Assembly: GCA_029931535.1 (NCBI GenBank)
Contig: JAQPZY010001579.1
Location: 1,974,501-2,038,500, forward strand
Origin: Margaritifera margaritifera
Taxonomy: Eukaryota > Mollusca > Bivalvia > Unionida > Margaritiferidae
Direction: 5' to 3'
DNA length: 64,000 bases
Both the position numbers and the translations under genes were made by a program. The notes beneath the pieces are model-generated. The model did no database searches. It was not told the DNA's origin and saw only the letters and a program-made list of their open reading frames with translations. Of the stretch, positions 37,969 to 49,155 are shown piece after piece (positions within the stretch are counted from its first letter, which is position 1; each line of letters opens with the position of its first letter).

Positions 37969-38496
37969 CTATGCTCGTGAGTGTTTCTCAGTCCTGCTGG
38001 ATGCTTTCTTTACACTTCCGATCAAAAATATAAAAAGCAAACCAACTAAATGTGACAAGGAAACTAACATGCTCAGCAATGAAAGAAAACAAATTTGTCT
38101 GAAGATTTCAAAGGCCAGATTATTAAATCCGATCAAAAATACAAAAAGCAAACCAGCTAAATGTGACAAAGGAAATAACATGTCCAGCAATGAAAGAAAA
38201 AATCTGTCCGAAAGTTTCCAAGGCCAGATTATTACAGTGCCAAAAGTTCCGTGCAATGAAGCTTTTTGGACCAAATCAAAGAAATAATAACCAATTTTTA
38301 TTATGCCCTTTCTAATTTTGTCAACAAATGACTCATCTTTGCCTACTGATGGAGCACCACCACCTACTATACTTTTGACAAAACTTGCTATAGATAGACC
38401 AGCCGTTGATAGCGTCATATTCATTGCAGTGGCAAAAGCAGCTATTGTAACTCCCTTTACATTAAACAGTTGTTTCAGGTAATAAATAAATAGCAT
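37969..38496 (-). CDS. Hydrophobic ORF of the Polinton-like relic (hypothetical)
   Basis: An open frame of 175 codons with an N-terminal MLFIYYLKQLF, then LSTAGLSIASFVKSIVGGG, a charged stretch KDESFVDKIRKGI and two repeated hydrophobic segments ending LLFVFLIG and LLFIFLIG. The repeat is an in-frame 111-base tandem duplication (38,020-38,236). It lies next to the integrase relic in opposite orientation. Small hydrophobic proteins occur in Polintons and adintoviruses, but I cannot assign a named family. Expression is doubtful in a relic. Confidence 0.4.
   Translation of the reverse strand: MLFIYYLKQLFNVKGVTIAAFATAMNMTLSTAGLSIASFVKSIVGGGAPSVGKDESFVDKIRKGIIKIGYYFFDLVQKASLHGTFGTVIIWPWKLSDRFFLSLLDMLFPLSHLAGLLFVFLIGFNNLAFEIFRQICFLSLLSMLVSLSHLVGLLFIFLIGSVKKASSRTEKHSRA
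38020..38236. repeat. 111-bp tandem duplication
   Basis: Two copies starting GATCAAAAATA at 38,020 and 38,131, about 90 per cent alike by eye. Being a multiple of three, the duplication keeps the minus-strand frame open. Confidence 0.9.
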
Positions 38497-38704
38497 AGTT
38501 TTACCTACTGACAGATGTCGAGTGAAGCAAACAAATATACTTAACTCTGTCTACCATGCACAAGTAACTCTTCTGTCTCACAGTTGCAGACATTATGCTT
38601 TTGAAAAAGTTGTTTAAGATGTCAATAGGCTCACCGTCCATCATGAGAACTGAAGAAAGTGCAACATTTTAGGATTCCTATGACAGAAATGAAGACATGT
38701 ATAC

Positions 38705-39440
38705 TCTATATTATCACGCATCATCATGTAGGATCCAGGGATAGCACTTTCTGTCTGGTGTATATTTCTACCTGTCTATATCAATTGTTATATGCCTTGC
38801 TTTCTGTCATAGGAATCCAGAGTGACTGTGTATTAGATAAGAGGTAATTTCAGGATCGTCATGCGGGTGTCTGCTGCACACGAATGTTTATACAAGCAAC
38901 TATGTTCCATCCTTTTTGGGGAATGTGTGCATGGTCGAGGGGGTGTAGGGGTTGGTGCATGCAGGCAATGCGATAATTGCCATAACTCGCGGACCTGGGT
39001 TCGAATCTCGGTAGAGAACAAATTTTAAAAATTATCTAAGCTGTATAATAATATTCTTTCTCAATACATAATAAATTCATTCTATATTATCACGCATCCT
39101 TATGTAGGATCTAGGGATAGCACTTTCATCTCTGTCTGTTGTATATGTGTACCTATCTATATTAATTTCTATATGGCTTGCTTTCTGTCATAGGAATCCG
39201 GAGTGACTGTGTATTAGCTGAGAGTTACTTGCAGGGCCGTCATGCGGGTGTGTCTGCTGTGCACGTATGCTTATACAAGCAACTATGTTCCATCCTTTTT
39301 TGGGAATGCGTGCATGGTTGAGGTTATAGGGGTTTGTGCGTGCAGGCAAGGTGATTATTGAGTATTGTCGTAACCCGCGGACCTGGGTTCGAATTAAAGA
39401 AGGAAACATTCTCTAACCTGTATGATAATGTTCTTTCTCA
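38705..39440. repeat. 377-bp tandem duplication with tRNA-like box
   Basis: Copies begin CTATATTATCACGCATC at 38,705 and 39,082. Each has a CTTTCTGTCATAGGAATCC word, 'tatacaagcaactatgttccatcctttttggg' and a B-box-like CCTGGGTTCGAAT preceded by 'cgcggac'. The end looks tRNA-derived, so the unit may contain a SINE, but a clear A box is not seen. Confidence 0.75.
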
Positions 39441-39444
39441 GGAA

Positions 39445-42027
39445 GAAGACGATGGACCACCATACTGAAATATGATCGATATGTCTGCATGTCTTTCTTT
39501 TTCTATTACAGTTACTCTAACAAGTTTGATATAGCATTGTTCAAATATGTCGTGTACATTAACGGATAGATCGAATTCATTTTCAAATCTCCCAATTCCT
39601 CTATTTTTACCGGACAGCTTCTAAACCAATAACTGTATCTATCCAAATTGTGTATGATGGCCTCTGTGGGTGATTTTAGAGGAGTATTTAAAATTTATTC
39701 TACAGCATACACAAAATGCATTTTGTATCCGTACCTTTATCTCAATACAAATTTTTTGCTCTTATCCCATTCCGAATAAAATATATGTATGAGCTTCCTT
39801 TGGGTACTTGATATATGTGTGCGGTGTTAGATATTCTATCATGTCAAACATCCATCTCGTATTTTCGCTTATTTTCTGTCCAAATTGTGGCATGTGAAAT
39901 GTCAAATAAACTTTCAGTTACGTTATCCAGTTCGTTTCAATTCAATATACTTAGAGATCTTAAGTCTTGTTGAGCTTTAACAGAATTTTTAAAAAAACGA
40001 ATGTATCGAATGATTATCTTCAAATGTAGTTCAATATCATTGAAAGCTTCATGCAAATCCTGATTATTACCACCTTAAAATCTGTACTCCTTGAAAGATT
40101 TACGGAATGAACCTCAAGTCGTTTCCTTCTGATTCTGTTTAAATTCTGATTATTCATACGTTTAATTCTTTTCTAGCTTGAATACATATTAACGTATTAT
40201 CACTTTTTTAGGGGGGGGGGGCAGGGTTATTGGCACATCAGTACTTGATATCTTCATTTTCAAATACTATTTTACTTGAAATATTTCAAAATATATTTAA
40301 CAATTGTGCATGTTTAAGACGTTATCATAAATTTTAGCAAAAACCCATTTGTTCTCTCTCTCTCTTTCTCTCTCTCTGTCTCTGGTCTGTCAGCCCATCT
40401 GGGCAGGTGTCTGGTATCTCTGGAATTTTGGGTGCATCTGATTGTTTCCAAGGACAAGATTCATCACTTTTTCTGACGATGAATTGGTAGGGTAGTCGCC
40501 ATTTGTTTCTTACATCAGATTAACCTGGATGTCATTAAATAACTTCAATTACATGGTTGAATTTCACCCCCATATGAGAACCTAGGTAAAAAGGAAGGAC
40601 AACAAACTCCTTAAGTAATTTGACCTGAAGATAGAGTTTTAAGATGTATTGTACTTTCACATGCCCTGTAATCTGAATGTCAACTCAGGTCACCTGGCAT
40701 CAAACTTATGTCATAGTTCCTTTGATTCAAGGCAACCAACCCAATTAGACTCATACTCGACGATAAATGGATGAGGAAGCATGTGTGTTTAGTTATTAGA
40801 GATGCAATTTTCTTATATACTATTAATGTCACTGTTAAATTATCAATGCTATGTGGGTCATTTAATATGTATTTGTTGTCTAATACCGTAAAATGCATAC
40901 ACGCCTTTTTTTAACATTTTTTTTAAAGGAGGTATATATAAATACTTTATTGGGGGAGAGGGCACTTTTTATATTTTCTCATCATTTTTCAATCATTTTA
41001 AAAATGTAGAAAAAACAACCTAGAGTCAGGAGTGCTGGAATTTCCAATACTAGTACGATACAACAAGGGAAGTAACTCATAAAAGCTTAACCAAGACACT
41101 AGGAGATTTCTTCACCCTTGAGTATTTAAGGATACGAAATAGTAATACACAAAAATATGACTGCACCAGAACTATCAATATCCCATCTACTCTTGTATAT
41201 GAGAGGAGACATGACAACATCTCATTCTCAGGTGAAAACAGTAAACCTGACTAAGCCGAAATCCCGTAAAATCCTAAAATTGTATTTGGTCGTTAGGGAT
41301 TTCGAGGTTGGGAGGTTACACTCCATATACAAATGCAAATTCCATAGTCCAACCTCTGATATTGCGAACCATTCTCCTGTCCCAGAAGGCACTAGCAATG
41401 TCGGATAATCGAGGTTTAACAACTGTAATATTCTCTATAAAATATCCCACTCACATATGTCTGGGTCAGTGGGTTGGAAAACACTTCTAGGTGAACACTA
41501 TCAGATAAACAATTATCATCAGTTTATTTTTTAAAGTCCTGAATATAATTTTTGGTCAAATACATAAAATGAGATGAAAAAATAATCAGTACGGATGCTA
41601 AGTGTGTTCGACAGGGCAGAAAGTATGGGACCTTTAAGCGGTGCTGCTTAGATATAAATTTTACGAAAGGAGTTAGTCACATGATATGCCACAAGCTTCT
41701 ATACAATGAGTGGCTTATCAAATTATTCAACAAGTGTCATAAAACACAACTTGATATATTGTTATAAAATATGGCAGCAAAGTTCTGATTGGCTAAAATC
41801 TTTGAAAATGCGACATAATCTGCGACAATAATTTCTGAATAAGCCTGAAACCTGATATAAACTGTGATATCAATAGTATTATTTATATTAATATTTATAT
41901 TAATATGATATAACCAATCACAGCATAGGATAAGTGATGGGAGAAAGTGATAGGTCCAAGAAGCAGCCTTGCTTAAACATGGGCTTGCACCAAGGTAAAC
42001 CAGGTAATATTGACGAATGTTACTCAC
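39445..42027. other. Contactin intron 11, right part
   Basis: On the minus strand of 39,470-40,190, protein-like stretches in several frames (for example QDLHEAFNDIELHLK) may be a decayed gene of the Polinton-like relic; not identified. A run of ten G lies at 40,211-40,220 and a CT-rich run near 40,355-40,385. No other coding signal. Confidence 0.4.
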
Positions 42028-42178
42028 GGTCTTCTGCTGAGAAGATGACACTAATATCCGACTCAGGTCCGATTCCGAACTGGTTGTAAGGACGTACTTT
42101 GACTTCGTATCGAAGGTAGTAAAATTCTTTCCCAACTGTGTGTGCATACAGTCCAGAATTACTACTGGTTACATTGAC
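42028..42178 (-). CDS. Cont: Contactin exon K: end of FnIII-2
   Basis: Acceptor AACACAG, donor GTGAGT. It encodes VNVTSSNSGLYAHTVGKEF and the FnIII C-terminal strands YYLRYEVKVRPYNQFGIGPE, then SDISVIFSAED. It has phase 0 in and phase 1 out. An NVT sequon is present. The intron that follows in sense direction is the largest in the window (about 12 kb). Confidence 0.93.
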
Positions 42179-42891
42179 CTGTGTTTAAAGAAGATACAGT
42201 TTAAAAAAAGTCCTATACTGGTACTGCATTTTGGGTCGCAAAAGATGTTATTTAGGGTCGCGATCAAAAAAGTTTGGGAACCACTGGTGTATGGAAATTG
42301 TCTCTTACATAAACATGTATTACGAGATGCGATGAAAATATATATGAAAATATTAAGGAGCATTCCAGAGAACACCCCACAATATCTGTCTTTATAATTA
42401 GATATTATTTTAGGTTTAATCCTGCCAGAGATCAGTATTCTTTAAATGCTTAGAAGGTCTTTCGGAGTTCAGCTATTCCAAGCCATTGATGAACTGGGTC
42501 GAGCAATGTACATGAAAGAGCACTGAGCAGAGTTTCAGCACGTATGAGTGAAACCTACGACTTTTTGCTGTCAGTAATCGAACAATGGTGGCTTGTACTC
42601 TGCTTTGATGTAAAAATGTTAGAAATAACTTTATCTGACAGCAGTATTATTTTTATATGCTTAGGGAAGAAATGAAATTGCCACCACAAATGCCTATTAG
42701 ACAATACTTTTGTTGTAAATCACAAGCTTGAGGATGACCATTCATACACCTTCATCTCAATTCAGAAGACAGACGAACGTACTCGTCATAGAAAGAGTAT
42801 TTCACCAGTTTGTGATCAGATTTCCAATGTAACAAACTATATATATGTATATATATATGACAATAAACAATCTGATAAAAAAAAAATTCAC

Positions 42892-42981
42892 CTCTGACCA
42901 TTTTCCATTCGTCTGTGACTTAAGTCGCCAGTATACAGTATAGGCAACCCATGGTCCTCCCCAATCCTCATGTGGAAGAGG
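42892..42981 (-). CDS. Cont: Contactin exon J: middle of FnIII-2
   Basis: A 30-codon phase 0-0 exon with a TTTCAG acceptor and GTGAAT donor. It encodes PLPHEDWGGPWVAYTVYWRL and then QTNGKWSE. The 'PLP..W..P...Y.V.WR' pattern is characteristic of contactin FnIII-2. Confidence 0.92.
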
Positions 42982-42999
42982 CTGAAATTAAGTAGAACG

Positions 43000-43256
43000 G
43001 GGCGGTAATCATATTATTTTGATACCGTTTAATAACAGCAGATGACGGAAATCATATTATTCTGATACCGTTTAATAATAGCAGTTGAGCAATCATTATT
43101 TTGATACCGTTTAATAATAGCAATTGACGGTAATCATATTATTTTGATACCATTTAATAATAGCAGTTGATGGTAATCATATTATTTTGAGACCGTTTAA
43201 TAATAGCATTTGACGGTAATCATATTATTTTTATACCGTTTAATAATAGCAGTTGA
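43000..43256. repeat. 43-bp minisatellite
   Basis: Six copies of a unit containing GGTAATCATATTATTTTGAT and ACCGTTTAATAATAGCAGTTGA, in contactin intron 9. Confidence 0.92.
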
Positions 43257-43402
43257 TTTGGGAATTTATATTGCGAAGCTGAAATGGGAGAAGAACTGAA
43301 AAGCATCAATATCTGAAAAACAAATTCTCGGTGTCCTGAATTCCACAGTAACACGTAGCGCCATTGTATTGTCAAAATCGATGAGTTACTAGTGAATAAA
43401 TA

Positions 43403-43408
<6 letters not shown>

Positions 43409-43489
<81 letters not shown>

Positions 43490-43490
43490 T
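43409..43490. repeat. AT microsatellite
   Basis: About 38 AT units, the longest AT run in the window, in contactin intron 9. Confidence 0.95.
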
Positions 43491-43849
43491 ACATACTTGT
43501 TGCAAGAATATCAATGTGCCCATATGTGTAAAAGAGCAAATATACCTGAACAAATGCTAGTAAATGGGGTGGGGAGGTGGGGGTATTTTGCACAAAATAT
43601 AAAATAAAGTACAATGCAAGTAAATGGAGATATGTTGTACTTAATACAGAATCAAATGAAAATTTTTAACTGTGCAGATATCATGACAATACAAATGTAA
43701 ATGTTAGCTTGGAAAGTTCAAGCAAACTTAACATCTTTGTTTCACTCGCCCGTGCTTGTGAACATTAGCATATCTAGCACTGTCATTCTGCAACACACCT
43801 CGATCCATACCAAATCGCTAAAATTGTCAAAGCCAAAGGGAACCAGCAA

Positions 43850-43950
43850 TATAATGCAGTGTAACCAGCAATATAATGCAGTGTAACCAGCAATGTAATG
43901 CAGTGTAACCAGCAATATAATGCAGTGTAACCAGCAATATAATGCAGCGT
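43850..43950. repeat. 22-bp minisatellite
   Basis: Five copies of CCAGCAATATAATGCAGTGTAA, in contactin intron 9. Confidence 0.93.
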
Positions 43951-44239
43951 AAAAATGACAACAACTAAGGATACAAATGTACAGCTAACAACGGAAATTC
44001 GAGCTTCGGTTGTATTCTGTTCTCTCCGTTGTTGACATTTTATATTACATGATACCATGGACTACCTCTGGCGTTGTTTCACCCTAAAATATGTTGACCT
44101 TTCAAGCGGTTTGTTATGCAGTGTGTGTTTTATGGAAAATGAGACAGAACTATTTATTGATGCTGTCCTCAGTGTAGATATATGTTATCACTCTCTTTTG
44201 ATAATAAGACTGTCAATTAAATAACTGTTCTCTCCATTT

Positions 44240-44664
44240 CGACTATGGTTGTATGTGACGGCAGATCTGAGTCTATACTATTTGCCACTGAGTGTGACTT
44301 GTACATACGACTATGGTTGTATGTGACGGCAGATCTAAGTCTATACTCTGCCACTGAGTGTGACTTGTACATACGACTAAGGTTGTATGTGACGGCAGAT
44401 CTAAGTCTATACTCTTTGCCACTGAGTGTGACTTGTACATACGACTATGGTTGTATGTGACGGTAGATCTAAGTCTATACTATTTGCCACTGAGTGTGAC
44501 TTGTACATACAACTAAGGTTGTATGTGACGGCAGATCTAAGTCTATACTCTTTGCCACTGAGTGTGACTTGTACATACGACTAAGGTTGTATGTGATGGC
44601 AGATCTAAGTCTATACTCTTTGCCACTGAGTGTGACTTGTACATACGACTAAGGTTGTATGTGG
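44240..44664. repeat. 68-bp minisatellite, main block
   Basis: Six copies of a unit with GACTATGGTTGTATGTGACG, GCAGATCTAAGTCTATACT and TTTGCCACTGAGTGTGACTT. The right end stops abruptly at 'gttgtatgtggtg' where an unrelated segment begins. Confidence 0.93.
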
Positions 44665-45315
44665 TGCTTACTTACTTAAATTGAATTACCCTTGGTGGTT
44701 CAAAATTTATCAAATTTGTGCAATAAAAGAGTGTAATCAAAAGGGGTTTTCAAAAAGTTCCAAATGGAAAACCCCATTCATTCAGGCAATTTTGTCAGCA
44801 TTTGTATACAGCAGCTCCGGGGGTCTTCTCCCAGTCTGTTGTATACCTCCAACCGCTGTGCCTTGCTGGATTATGGTGGTCCCCGGTGGTGGTAGGTGGC
44901 AGATAGACTGCCCTAATCATTTCCCCTCTCCTTTTCCATCTTCACATTGCCTTTCACTTCCAGCCCTGGACTTCTAGTTGGCTTTGCCTTTGTTTTTGTT
45001 TTTGTTTTCGATGGGGGGTTAGGTTAGCTGCTATTCTGCAGTTCGCCAAATCCAGATGGTCCCCTGACTTCCGTTCCAATGGCCATAGTAGAGTAATCCT
45101 ATCTGTTTGTCGCCCCCTACCCTTCTCATCTCTTGTAGCTGCATTGTTGTTATTCTGCGTTGTGCTTGTTTTTGTGACAGATGGTCCCCTGACTTCCTAC
45201 GTAGTAGAGTGATCCTCTCTGCACAACCCGTATGAGCTGCTTATGACAAAAGCATTCGTCCTCAACAGCAGCTCCTGTTTCGGTCTTCTCTCTTCGAGTG
45301 CTGGCTCCTGAATGA
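44665..45315. mobile_element. Unclassified insertion splitting the 68-bp array
   Basis: A ~650-base GC-richer segment unlike its surroundings, bordered on both sides by 68-bp repeat units. It has an internal ~125-base repetition (AGATGGTCCCCTGACTTCC at 45,054 and 45,179, each followed by a 'gtagagt.atcct' word) and a T/G-rich 'tttgtttttg' run. It is probably a transposable element; no terminal repeats or protein were recognised. Confidence 0.55.
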
Positions 45316-45440
45316 CTTGTATGTGGTGGCAGATCTGAGTCTATACTATTTGCCACTGAGTGCAACTTGTACATACGACTATGGTTGTTTATCGCCCTCA
45401 GTCTGTACTATTTGCCACTGAGTGTGATTTATACATGGAT
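45316..45440. repeat. 68-bp minisatellite, separated copies
   Basis: One full and one shortened copy of the 44,240-44,664 unit, on the far side of the insertion. Confidence 0.85.
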
Positions 45441-45700
45441 ATATATGATAATTATCAAGAGTCGTATACTTAGTCATCAATATGAAGAAATAGTAAAAGA
45501 GAACCTAAGATGGCACAAAATATTCAGCCGAACACTTACTGTCCAAGTTATAATAAGTATTCCAAACGCCAAAATTCCTTTACAAATGTTGTCTACGCTA
45601 TTTACAGTTGTATATATGGTATGCATCAAGAGTCCCATTTCGCAGTCATTAATATAAAGCAATAGTAAATCTTGCAAACGATATTCAGGCAAACAATTAC

Positions 45701-45795
45701 CGTCCATGTTATGGTCAGTATCCCAACAGCGCCACCTCCTCCGCCAACATTTTCAGGGGCAACAAGTGGTTTCCCACCAGGGGTCTGATAGGCAG
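45701..45795 (-). CDS. Cont: Contactin exon I: start of FnIII-2
   Basis: Acceptor TTAACAG, donor GTAATT. It encodes AYQTPGGKPLVAPENV, a glycine-rich GGGGG stretch and LTITWT with the FnIII core Trp. It has phase 1 in and phase 0 out. Residues are about 488-520. In contactins this domain opens with 'P...P.NV.GGGG', which fits. Confidence 0.9.
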
Positions 45796-46191
45796 CTGTT
45801 AAAATGTAATGATATGCATGGGGGTGTAATTGTTCATTGAAGTTTCTTACATGATATACACAAAGTTTTATACAAATCCTTGGATTTCATTAACTATCTC
45901 ACACTATGAAAAGTACAAAAATTGATGCGTTTTAAATTTACACCTTGTTCTCATAATAAAACATTAATTTTAGTCACATTTATGTAATAACATATTTGAA
46001 TTAAAGAAAATGGTTAAAAAAGAGACATAGTAGCACAATAATAATAATAATAGGGATGATGCATGTACAAGAATGAACGAAAAAATAGAACAGAGTACCT
46101 CTCAAATACTCACTGTTTCTTACTAAAATACCTGGAGAATGTTTGACTGACTTTAACTAAAAAATTGTCAGCGCCTCACATTTTGCTGTCC

Positions 46192-46197
<6 letters not shown>

Positions 46198-46228
<31 letters not shown>
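46198..46228. repeat. CT microsatellite beside exon H donor
   Basis: About 15 CT units ending ten bases from the exon H splice donor. On the sense strand it is a GA run at the start of the intron. Confidence 0.92.
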
Positions 46229-46231
<3 letters not shown>

Positions 46232-46238
46232 TACATAC

Positions 46239-46388
46239 TTGTTTCAAGGCTTGGTAAACCCACTCCATAGGCACTAACACCTTTCACCCGAAAGTAGTAT
46301 CCATTTGAAGGTTTGAGGCCATGGACTGTGTATAACCTCCTCTCACCACTTCCAACTCCAGGGGATATAGTTTCAGTATCCGGTACAT
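46239..46388 (-). CDS. Cont: Contactin exon H: second half of FnIII-1
   Basis: Acceptor TTCCTGTAG, donor GTATGT. It encodes VPDTETISPGVGSGERR and LYTVHGLKPSNGYYFRVKG, the FnIII L-x-P-x-x-x-Y-x-F-R-V motif, then SAYGVGLPSLET. Phase is 1-1. A CT microsatellite begins only about ten bases into the following intron. Confidence 0.92.
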
Positions 46389-46588
46389 CTACAGGAAGAA
46401 TTTAAATAAAGATGGTGTTTTACAATTTCATGGGCACCGGTAAATGATGCATAAAAAATTAAGGAACTATTGCTATAAAGGAGTGGTTTTCCTATTACTT
46501 AATACATGCTGCACGAGATGTTTTTTAAAATGTATTTCTTATTCTAGATCATTATGTGAAGTTCATTTATATAATGCGATTATCTTAC

Positions 46589-46753
46589 TCTGATGGAGAA
46601 CTACCCAGGTGGGGTTGGCCTCTGTTTTTGCCTCAATTATATAGAATACAGTGGGCAGACCGTGCTGTTCCCCAGGAATCCAGGTCAACCGTGCAGTAGT
46701 TGGTGTGATGCTGGTAGGGTCGACTCGAACACCGACAGGCTCACCAGGTGGAC
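46589..46753 (-). CDS. Cont: Contactin exon G: first half of FnIII-1
   Basis: Acceptor TTTTAG, donor GTAAGA. It encodes PPGEPVGVRVDPTSITPTTA and RLTWIPGEQHGLPTVFYIIE, with the FnIII core Trp, then TWVVLHQ. Phase is 1-1. Residues are about 384-438. The PPG start at the Ig-Fn junction is the expected hinge. Confidence 0.92.
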
Positions 46754-47953
46754 CTAAAATAATAAATTTGTCATATAGATAATAATTTAAAATTTAAAAT
46801 CACAACATCGGGACACAGTAAAGATACTAACATTCATTGACTTGGCGTTCAAACAATATAATCTGTTTCAAAATGTAACTAAAGAAAATCCATGCCGATC
46901 ATTTATTTGTAAATATATCATACTGTTTGCAGGTATGAGAGGTTTAGACTGGGAGATCCTCATGCTATATTTTTAAATAGATGAATGAATGTAAATATTC
47001 TTCTTATGCCTTGATATTGAGATTGCGTCAGGCATGGTTGGTTTGCAGTATGGTAACTATAGCTGTTGTTTTCGTGACATCAAAACTGTAAGTCCCTTTA
47101 GAAGCTGTTGGACTTTCCTGTAAATGCTATCGTTCACTCTTCATTTCCAAGCCTTCATAAAGAGCTGTATAGCCTTGACAGCTGTTGCACTTACAACCAT
47201 GTTTTTGTGTACTAAGGAAATTTACTTGAAATAGCAAAAAGTACACCAATTTTGCTGGATGTTGAAATACAGAAACGAGTTTTTACAGTGTTGGATTTTA
47301 CTATTTTCTAAAAATGCACTTATAAAATTTTTAAATATGAAAAAAATCTATATGAAAAAGTATTGGTTAATATTTTCAATTTTCCTCTGAACTCCAGAAG
47401 TGAATAAAGTCATGCAGAGCTTGCAATCTTCTGAGAACTGCACATCTGCGGTAAGGCCCAGCTGTGTACCGTTATATTCAAATCAACGCCCACCATTCAG
47501 ATATCACAATAAAGGAATAGCAGGTTTGTTAAATCTCCCCTAAGATATACACATTCCTTTTCTATAACCTGAATTAACAGTATGATAAATCCATGAGATA
47601 TATTTTCTTCAAATTTTGAACCCTGTGCAAACGTACAAAACTCTTGAGCGTAATCACAATACAATCTATTTCGTAGGTCAAAGGATCAGTCACACTTCAG
47701 TTAGATTAGACAGTTTCCTATGGTTTTCTATTAACTGCATTTTGAAAAACGGTAGGCCCAGTTTTGAAAGCTAACAACCAAAGACTAGAAACTGGAGGTC
47801 AAGAATGTAGGGACTCTCAGACAGGAAAGCTCTTTTTTTATTTTGTTCTAACATTTTATGTGAAGTTTGATTAAATAGCAAATGTTAAATCTTAAATAAA
47901 ATACCACTGGTATCTCACTAGAATGTATAATTTATGATCCATATGAATCAAAC

Positions 47954-48179
47954 CAGTGGCGGCTCGATTTGGGGGGGGGGGCAATTTGCCCCCGGGCGCC
48001 AGGCGAAAGGGGGTGCCATCGAGAACTTTGTTCTTTTATCCAGCTAAAAAAAAATCATAAAAATTGTTCTCTGTAGGCAGGTAGGGGTGCCATTAAAGAA
48101 CAATGCCCCCGGGCACCTCGGTAGGGGTGCCACTAAAAAACATTGCCCCTGGGCGCTTCAAACCCTCGCGCCGCCACTT
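47954..48179. mobile_element. hAT-like MITE
   Basis: Starts CAGTGGCGGCTCGA and ends in the near-complementary TCGCGCCGCCACTT. The 8-base flanks AATCAAAC (47,946-47,953) and CATCAAAC (48,180-48,187) differ at one base, which fits the 8-bp target-site duplication of hAT elements. The 226-base interior is GC-rich, codes for nothing and contains a tandem ~42-base duplication ('taggggtgccatt...'). Confidence 0.75.
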
Positions 48180-48539
48180 CATCAAACGCAATGTGGCACG
48201 ATATACAAGGACTATCTAACCACTAAAATCAATGAAGAAGTTTTCAATGGATAGCCGGATACCAAACATACCCATAATACCTTGCAAAATGTAACACAAT
48301 TACTTGGAAACAGAGCGCCAGAAATTTCCATCTGCTTCAAATCAGATTCTTAACCCAAATTTATTTCCAGACCAAAAATAGTTTGGATCTTTTTTTGTTC
48401 AGGTCAGTATTAATTACTTTTAGTTTAGTGATTTTTTTCTTCAGAAAATTGGAAGGATGCACTTACTTAACCACCTAGAATCAGCTGTAATTTGGTCACT
48501 TGTCATCCTGCAACATATATGGGTTCCAAAGGGTGGCTA

Positions 48540-48698
48540 CTGGCCCGTCCGTCATAAAACTTTGCTCAGCATTTCGAGTAAGAAATGTTAATGCAGACTT
48601 AGAAATCTTATTCAAAACACAAATCCGGCCTTTTGATTAGCCAGAATGTTTCAAGTAAGATTTGGAGTCGAGTAAAAGTTTCATGACGGAAGGGCCAG
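48540..48698. mobile_element. Second MITE with ~25-bp inverted ends
   Basis: The left end CTGGCCCGTCCGTCATAAAA matches the reverse complement of the right end (TTTCATGACGGAAGGGCCAG) with two mismatches. It is 159 bases and non-coding. No clear target-site duplication seen; the superfamily is undetermined. Confidence 0.7.
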
Positions 48699-48900
48699 GA
48701 TGTATTTCTAAGGCAGTTCGACTTTAAATGAGTTGTTCTTCTTGCTTAAAATTACCATATTTCTCATGGGAGTGGGGGTTGTTTGAATTGGAAAGTTTTA
48801 TACTTTTACAGGCAATGGGGGTCCAGACGAATTCCACTATCCCCCTATATATCCACCCTTTGTTCTCCACAAATTGTTACAAAAGACAGTGTCCGTCCTA

Positions 48901-49155
48901 TATATGGCCTTACCAATAACAGTGAGATATGGCCTTACCAATAACAGTGAGATATGGCCTTACCAATAACAGTGAGATATGGCCTTACCAATAACAGTGA
49001 GATATGGCCTTACCAATAACAGTCAGATATGGCCTTACCAATAACAGTCAGATATGGCCTTACCAATAACAGTCAGATATGGCCTTACCAATAACAGTCA
49101 GATATGGCCTTACCAATAACAGTCAGATATGGCCTTACCAATAACAGTCAGATAT
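48901..49155. repeat. 25-bp minisatellite carrying the exon F splice donor, 10 copies
   Basis: The plus-strand unit is GATATGGCCTTACCAATAAC plus AGTCA. GGCCTTACCA begins at 48,906, 48,931 and so on every 25 bases to 49,131. On the sense strand each unit reads CTGACTGTTATTG followed by the donor GTAAGG, identical to the end of exon F. The five units nearest the exon have CTGAC; the five distal ones have CTCAC. Confidence 0.97.

Larger units (their letters stand above)
46754..49138. other. Contactin intron 6, remaining sequence
   Basis: Outside the two MITEs and the donor-bearing minisatellite, the intron is AT-rich without coding signal. Confidence 0.6.
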
